A stretch of DNA of 64,000 nt from Pararhizobium sp. IMCC3301 (GTDB lineage Bacteria; Pseudomonadota; Alphaproteobacteria; Rhizobiales; GCA-2746425). This document shows, in pieces, positions 61,526 through 64,000 of this stretch. Every line of letters starts with the position of its first letter. Positions within the stretch are counted from its first letter, which is position 1. The notes under the pieces were generated by a model, which worked only from the letters and a program-made list of their open reading frames with translations, ran no database searches and had not been told where the DNA came from. The translations under genes and the position numbers were made by a program. Where the stretch lies: positions 1,550,001-1,614,000 of the forward strand of contig NZ_CP132336.1 of NCBI RefSeq assembly GCF_030758315.1, in the 5' to 3' direction.

Positions 61526-63122
61526 AATTTTGGGTCTCCCGATTGCCATTCTTCAAATCCGCTGAAATTTTTTCCGCTGTGCGCAGAGAAAAAGCGGCGA
61601 TCGACAAGAACGGATTGGCATTGCCATATGATGGAAAGACCGCCGAACCACAGACATATATCATGTTGGCGTCGTGCAGGCGGCCATACTGATCGACCAC
61701 CGATTTTTTCGGATCAGCACCCATACGCGCAGTTCCCAGGAAATGCGAATGGACTGCGGTGAAATCCCATTCCTCCGGATTGGCGCTCAGTGCAGATGTG
61801 AATTTGCCGATGCCGTAGGTTTCAAACAGGTCTTTCAGCGCATCGGCCAACTCTCTGATCGAGGCAATATCCTGGTCGGAAAAACGCCACTCGACCCTGG
61901 CTGAGGACATTCCGTACAGGTCCGGTTCGCCGGTCAGGCTGACTTTGCAATCGCGGCTGGGATACTGGTCCAGAAAGGCCTTGACCGAAAGCGTGTTGGC
62001 CCGGTGCTTCCACAGACCCGCCTTCCCGAGAAAATTGAATAAGGCCCGTCCCGAGGCGATACCGAATTTGTTGAGCCTTTGATGGAAGCGTTTTGCCAGG
62101 CCCGAGGCTTGGTCTGAGGGCAATGCGGCAAAAGCCGCTTGTGCCTGTTCAAGAAAGTAAGTTCCGATCCGCTCGAATTTTCCGCTGAACTGCACATAGT
62201 GGTTTAAGGGCCCACTCCCGGCAGACGATTGCGCCAGGCCGAGACCAAGCCGCAGATTCGCATTTTTAAGCTTTGCATCCGAGAACATCGGCGAAGCCAG
62301 CAAAACCGGCCTGTTCAGCGCAAGACGTCCCAGCGTCCCTTTCGGGTGGGTTGAAAAGAACCTGCCGAGCAGTCCCGAAGCGTTGCCAATCCCCCTACCC
62401 TGATCCGAGTTCAAAAGAATTCTCGGCGTTTCAATGCCGCCGGTACACAGCACAAATACCTTGCCGGAAATGTCCAGTGTCTTGTTGTTGCCGCATGCGA
62501 ACCGTGCGGATATGGCCTGCCCTGTGCTGTCCTGCCGTTCAAAGGAAAGCAGCCGGCAGCCGCTCAGCATGTTGAAGCTGGAATGATCCGGGAGGCTATC
62601 TTTCAAATAGGTGCCGGTGTTGAATGGCGGCGTGTTCCACTGGAACCGTTTGATCGAAATCTGTCCCGATGACTCAAGCGCAGCCCAAGCGTCATCGTCC
62701 GCTATGCCGGTTTCAGTTTTCTTAAGATCCGCAATTGGAAGCAGGCCCAGAATACTCGCCGCTTCCTCGTAATGAGCGGCAATCGCTTCATATTCAAACG
62801 GCCAGCCCTTTGCGGCGGTGATATCGGTTTCTTCCAGCGGTGCGCAACGCCCTGACCACAGATTCGAAGTACCGCCAATCTGCCAGCTGAGACCGAATTC
62901 GACCGGGACCTGCTTGCCCCGGCTTTGAAACTGGAAATAGGGTGATGCATCGACATCAGGCAGGTCTCTGCCGGCTTCAATCAAAAGCACATTGTGTCCG
63001 CGCTCAAGCAATCGAAGGGCAGTGAAAGCGCCGGCAGGTCCGCTGCCGATGATGATAACTTCTGCAGCCTCAATTGCCGGAGCATCCGGTGCGATATCTG
63101 CCGCATCAATGATCTGGCCCAT
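61518..63122 (-). CDS. GMC-family FAD oxidoreductase
   Basis: 534 residues. FAD loop VIIIGSGPAGAFTALRLLERG (about 23-43), then FGLSWQIGGTSNLWSGRCAPL and the C-terminal GMC_oxred_C block HSHFLGTARMGADPKKSVVDQ (histidine near 461) with NANPFLSIAAFSLRTAEKIS (asparagine-proline near 508). The wording resembles enzymes oxidising alcohols or sugars, including those acting on aminocyclitol/aminosugar units. Part of the cluster that follows the glycosyltransferase gene. Confidence 0.88.
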   Translation of the reverse strand: MGQIIDAADIAPDAPAIEAAEVIIIGSGPAGAFTALRLLERGHNVLLIEAGRDLPDVDASPYFQFQSRGKQVPVEFGLSWQIGGTSNLWSGRCAPLEETDITAAKGWPFEYEAIAAHYEEAASILGLLPIADLKKTETGIADDDAWAALESSGQISIKRFQWNTPPFNTGTYLKDSLPDHSSFNMLSGCRLLSFERQDSTGQAISARFACGNNKTLDISGKVFVLCTGGIETPRILLNSDQGRGIGNASGLLGRFFSTHPKGTLGRLALNRPVLLASPMFSDAKLKNANLRLGLGLAQSSAGSGPLNHYVQFSGKFERIGTYFLEQAQAAFAALPSDQASGLAKRFHQRLNKFGIASGRALFNFLGKAGLWKHRANTLSVKAFLDQYPSRDCKVSLTGEPDLYGMSSARVEWRFSDQDIASIRELADALKDLFETYGIGKFTSALSANPEEWDFTAVHSHFLGTARMGADPKKSVVDQYGRLHDANMIYVCGSAVFPSYGNANPFLSIAAFSLRTAEKISADLKNGNRETQNYD

Positions 63123-63194
63123 CAGCCGCCCTCCCCCTCAGGACCCGGTGCACATTTTAAGAATTCTGAACCATAACAATCCGGCTACCAACAC

Positions 63195-63983
63195 CTAAAT
63201 ATCGTAAATCTTGCAGAACTGGCCCAGATAGCTCGACGCCACAGGTTTACTGACAAGGCAATTCTCGCGCTTCAGTTTTCCCTGCCAGGCATGCATCAAA
63301 ATCGTGTTTTCCCGCACCGATGCTTTTGCCACACTGTCATCGCGTGTTGTCAGATGCGGTGCTTCTCCCGAGCGCAGCGGATAGAAAACCGCCTTGTCCT
63401 GGGCGCAGGACATTTTATTGTGGCGCGTGGCATAGTAAGTCAGCGCGCGCGGCCCGATATTGGTTCTGGTCGTCAGGCTCGGCTCTGTGCGTCCGATGCG
63501 AATTTCATATTCGCGATAGACGCGGCGGCGCAATGTCGACCACGGTGTTCTCAGCGGATCTGCCGAAATTCCGTTGTAATAATCCTGTGTCATGTCTGCA
63601 TCGGCCGGCAGCTTCAGCACCGCCCCATTGAGTTTCACATCGCTCAGCCAGCCGAACACATAATCGTCTTGCAACTCGTAGGGTTTAAGGAAAATACAAT
63701 CCAGATCGACCCATAGACCGATCGATTGCATCTGCCCGACGAGGCGGAAGATATTGGTGAACAGCGTATAGCGTTTGGCCGGAATGTAACGGTACGAATT
63801 GTCGCTTTCGGGAATGATTTCACGGGCGTCGCGAATGTCGATATGCAGATCAAGCTTTGCCAATTCCTCCGGAAAATAGGAATACACTGTCAGACTGTGG
63901 CCATGAGCCAGGATGGAGGCAACCGAGAGGCGCTCCAGCCAGGATACCGGCCCGTCCCAATATGAAAAAATATGCTGTTTCAA
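63195..63983 (-). CDS. Glycosyltransferase, DXD type (Gly_transf_sug-like)
   Basis: 262 residues from a TTG at 63983; the frame stays open to the window edge, so the true start may lie further right. Opens MKQHIFSYWDGPVSWLERLSV. FTNIFRLVGQMQSIGLWVDLDCIFLKPY carries the DXD pair D93/D95 (part quoted), and the region NKMSCAQDKAVFYPL follows. This matches the initial-mannosyl/alpha-1,4-GlcNAc-transferase-like group that uses nucleotide sugars and Mn2+. With the GMC and Rossmann genes it looks like part of a polysaccharide or glycan-modifying locus. Confidence 0.75.
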   Translation of the reverse strand: MKQHIFSYWDGPVSWLERLSVASILAHGHSLTVYSYFPEELAKLDLHIDIRDAREIIPESDNSYRYIPAKRYTLFTNIFRLVGQMQSIGLWVDLDCIFLKPYELQDDYVFGWLSDVKLNGAVLKLPADADMTQDYYNGISADPLRTPWSTLRRRVYREYEIRIGRTEPSLTTRTNIGPRALTYYATRHNKMSCAQDKAVFYPLRSGEAPHLTTRDDSVAKASVRENTILMHAWQGKLKRENCLVSKPVASSYLGQFCKIYDI

Positions 63984-64000
63984 AATATTCCGGTCCCGGG

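Overview
The window is typical chromosomal DNA of an alphaproteobacterium, most likely of the Hyphomicrobiales (Rhizobiales). Several gene neighbourhoods are ones I associate with that order: hisC-tyrC-DUF2125; ftsE-ftsX divergent from a zinc-ribbon protein, hpt and cpdR; argH-lptM-lysA-TIGR02302 divergent from tlpA; metX-metW; and hbd-etfA-etfB. A GTTC-N7-GTTC SOS box of the alphaproteobacterial type and CtrA-like half-sites support the assignment. Coding density is high. No rRNA, tRNA, CRISPR array or intact insertion sequence was found.

Layout. 0-3.4 kb: the end of a peptide/opine/sugar-type ABC transporter operon, facing a P-loop kinase/inositol-monophosphatase pair, with two LacI-type palindromes between them. 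3.5-9.7 kb: an App1-like phosphatase, then an RpiR regulator divergent from a 5-formyl-THF cyclo-ligase homologue and an NMT1-type ABC transporter with a fused double permease. 9.7-18.1 kb: SDR, MFS, methionine (metX/metW), histidine and tyrosine (hisC/tyrC) genes, DUF2125, chaC and an unrecognised SOS-box gene. 18.1-29.3 kb: plsC, ftsEX, hpt, cpdR, a cupin, TIGR02302, lysA, lptM and argH. 29.3-36 kb: tlpA, a double-PAS protein, an Lrp regulator, and a DevBCA exporter divergent from a TetR regulator.

36.1-47.0 kb is the main accessory region. A GntR regulator diverges from one long operon: an M20-like hydrolase, a polar amino-acid ABC transporter, a phosphotriesterase-like amidohydrolase, a DapA-family aldolase/deaminase, a 972-residue three-part flavoenzyme and a DUF3830 protein. 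A dead dihydropyrimidinase fragment lies at its left edge and a transposase remnant at its right edge. I read it as an acquired catabolic island for an amino-acid derivative, perhaps N-acylated, cyclic or D-configured; the substrate is unknown. The flavoenzyme joins in one chain the ferredoxin-like, FAD/BFD and DAO parts that are normally three subunits in hydrogen-cyanide-synthase and D-hydroxyproline-dehydrogenase complexes.

47-64 kb: an atypical AMP-forming ligase, 3-hydroxybutyryl-CoA dehydrogenase with both electron-transfer flavoprotein subunits, rhomboid, cobalamin adenosyltransferase, a twin-TM protein, TspO, SDR, an EamA transporter, a SleB-type cell-wall hydrolase, pyruvate phosphate dikinase and, at the right end, a small carbohydrate-type cluster (Rossmann oxidoreductase, GMC oxidoreductase, glycosyltransferase) that may run off the window. 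Short tandem repeats with periods of 12, 15 and 18 bp recur at or near gene starts at four places.
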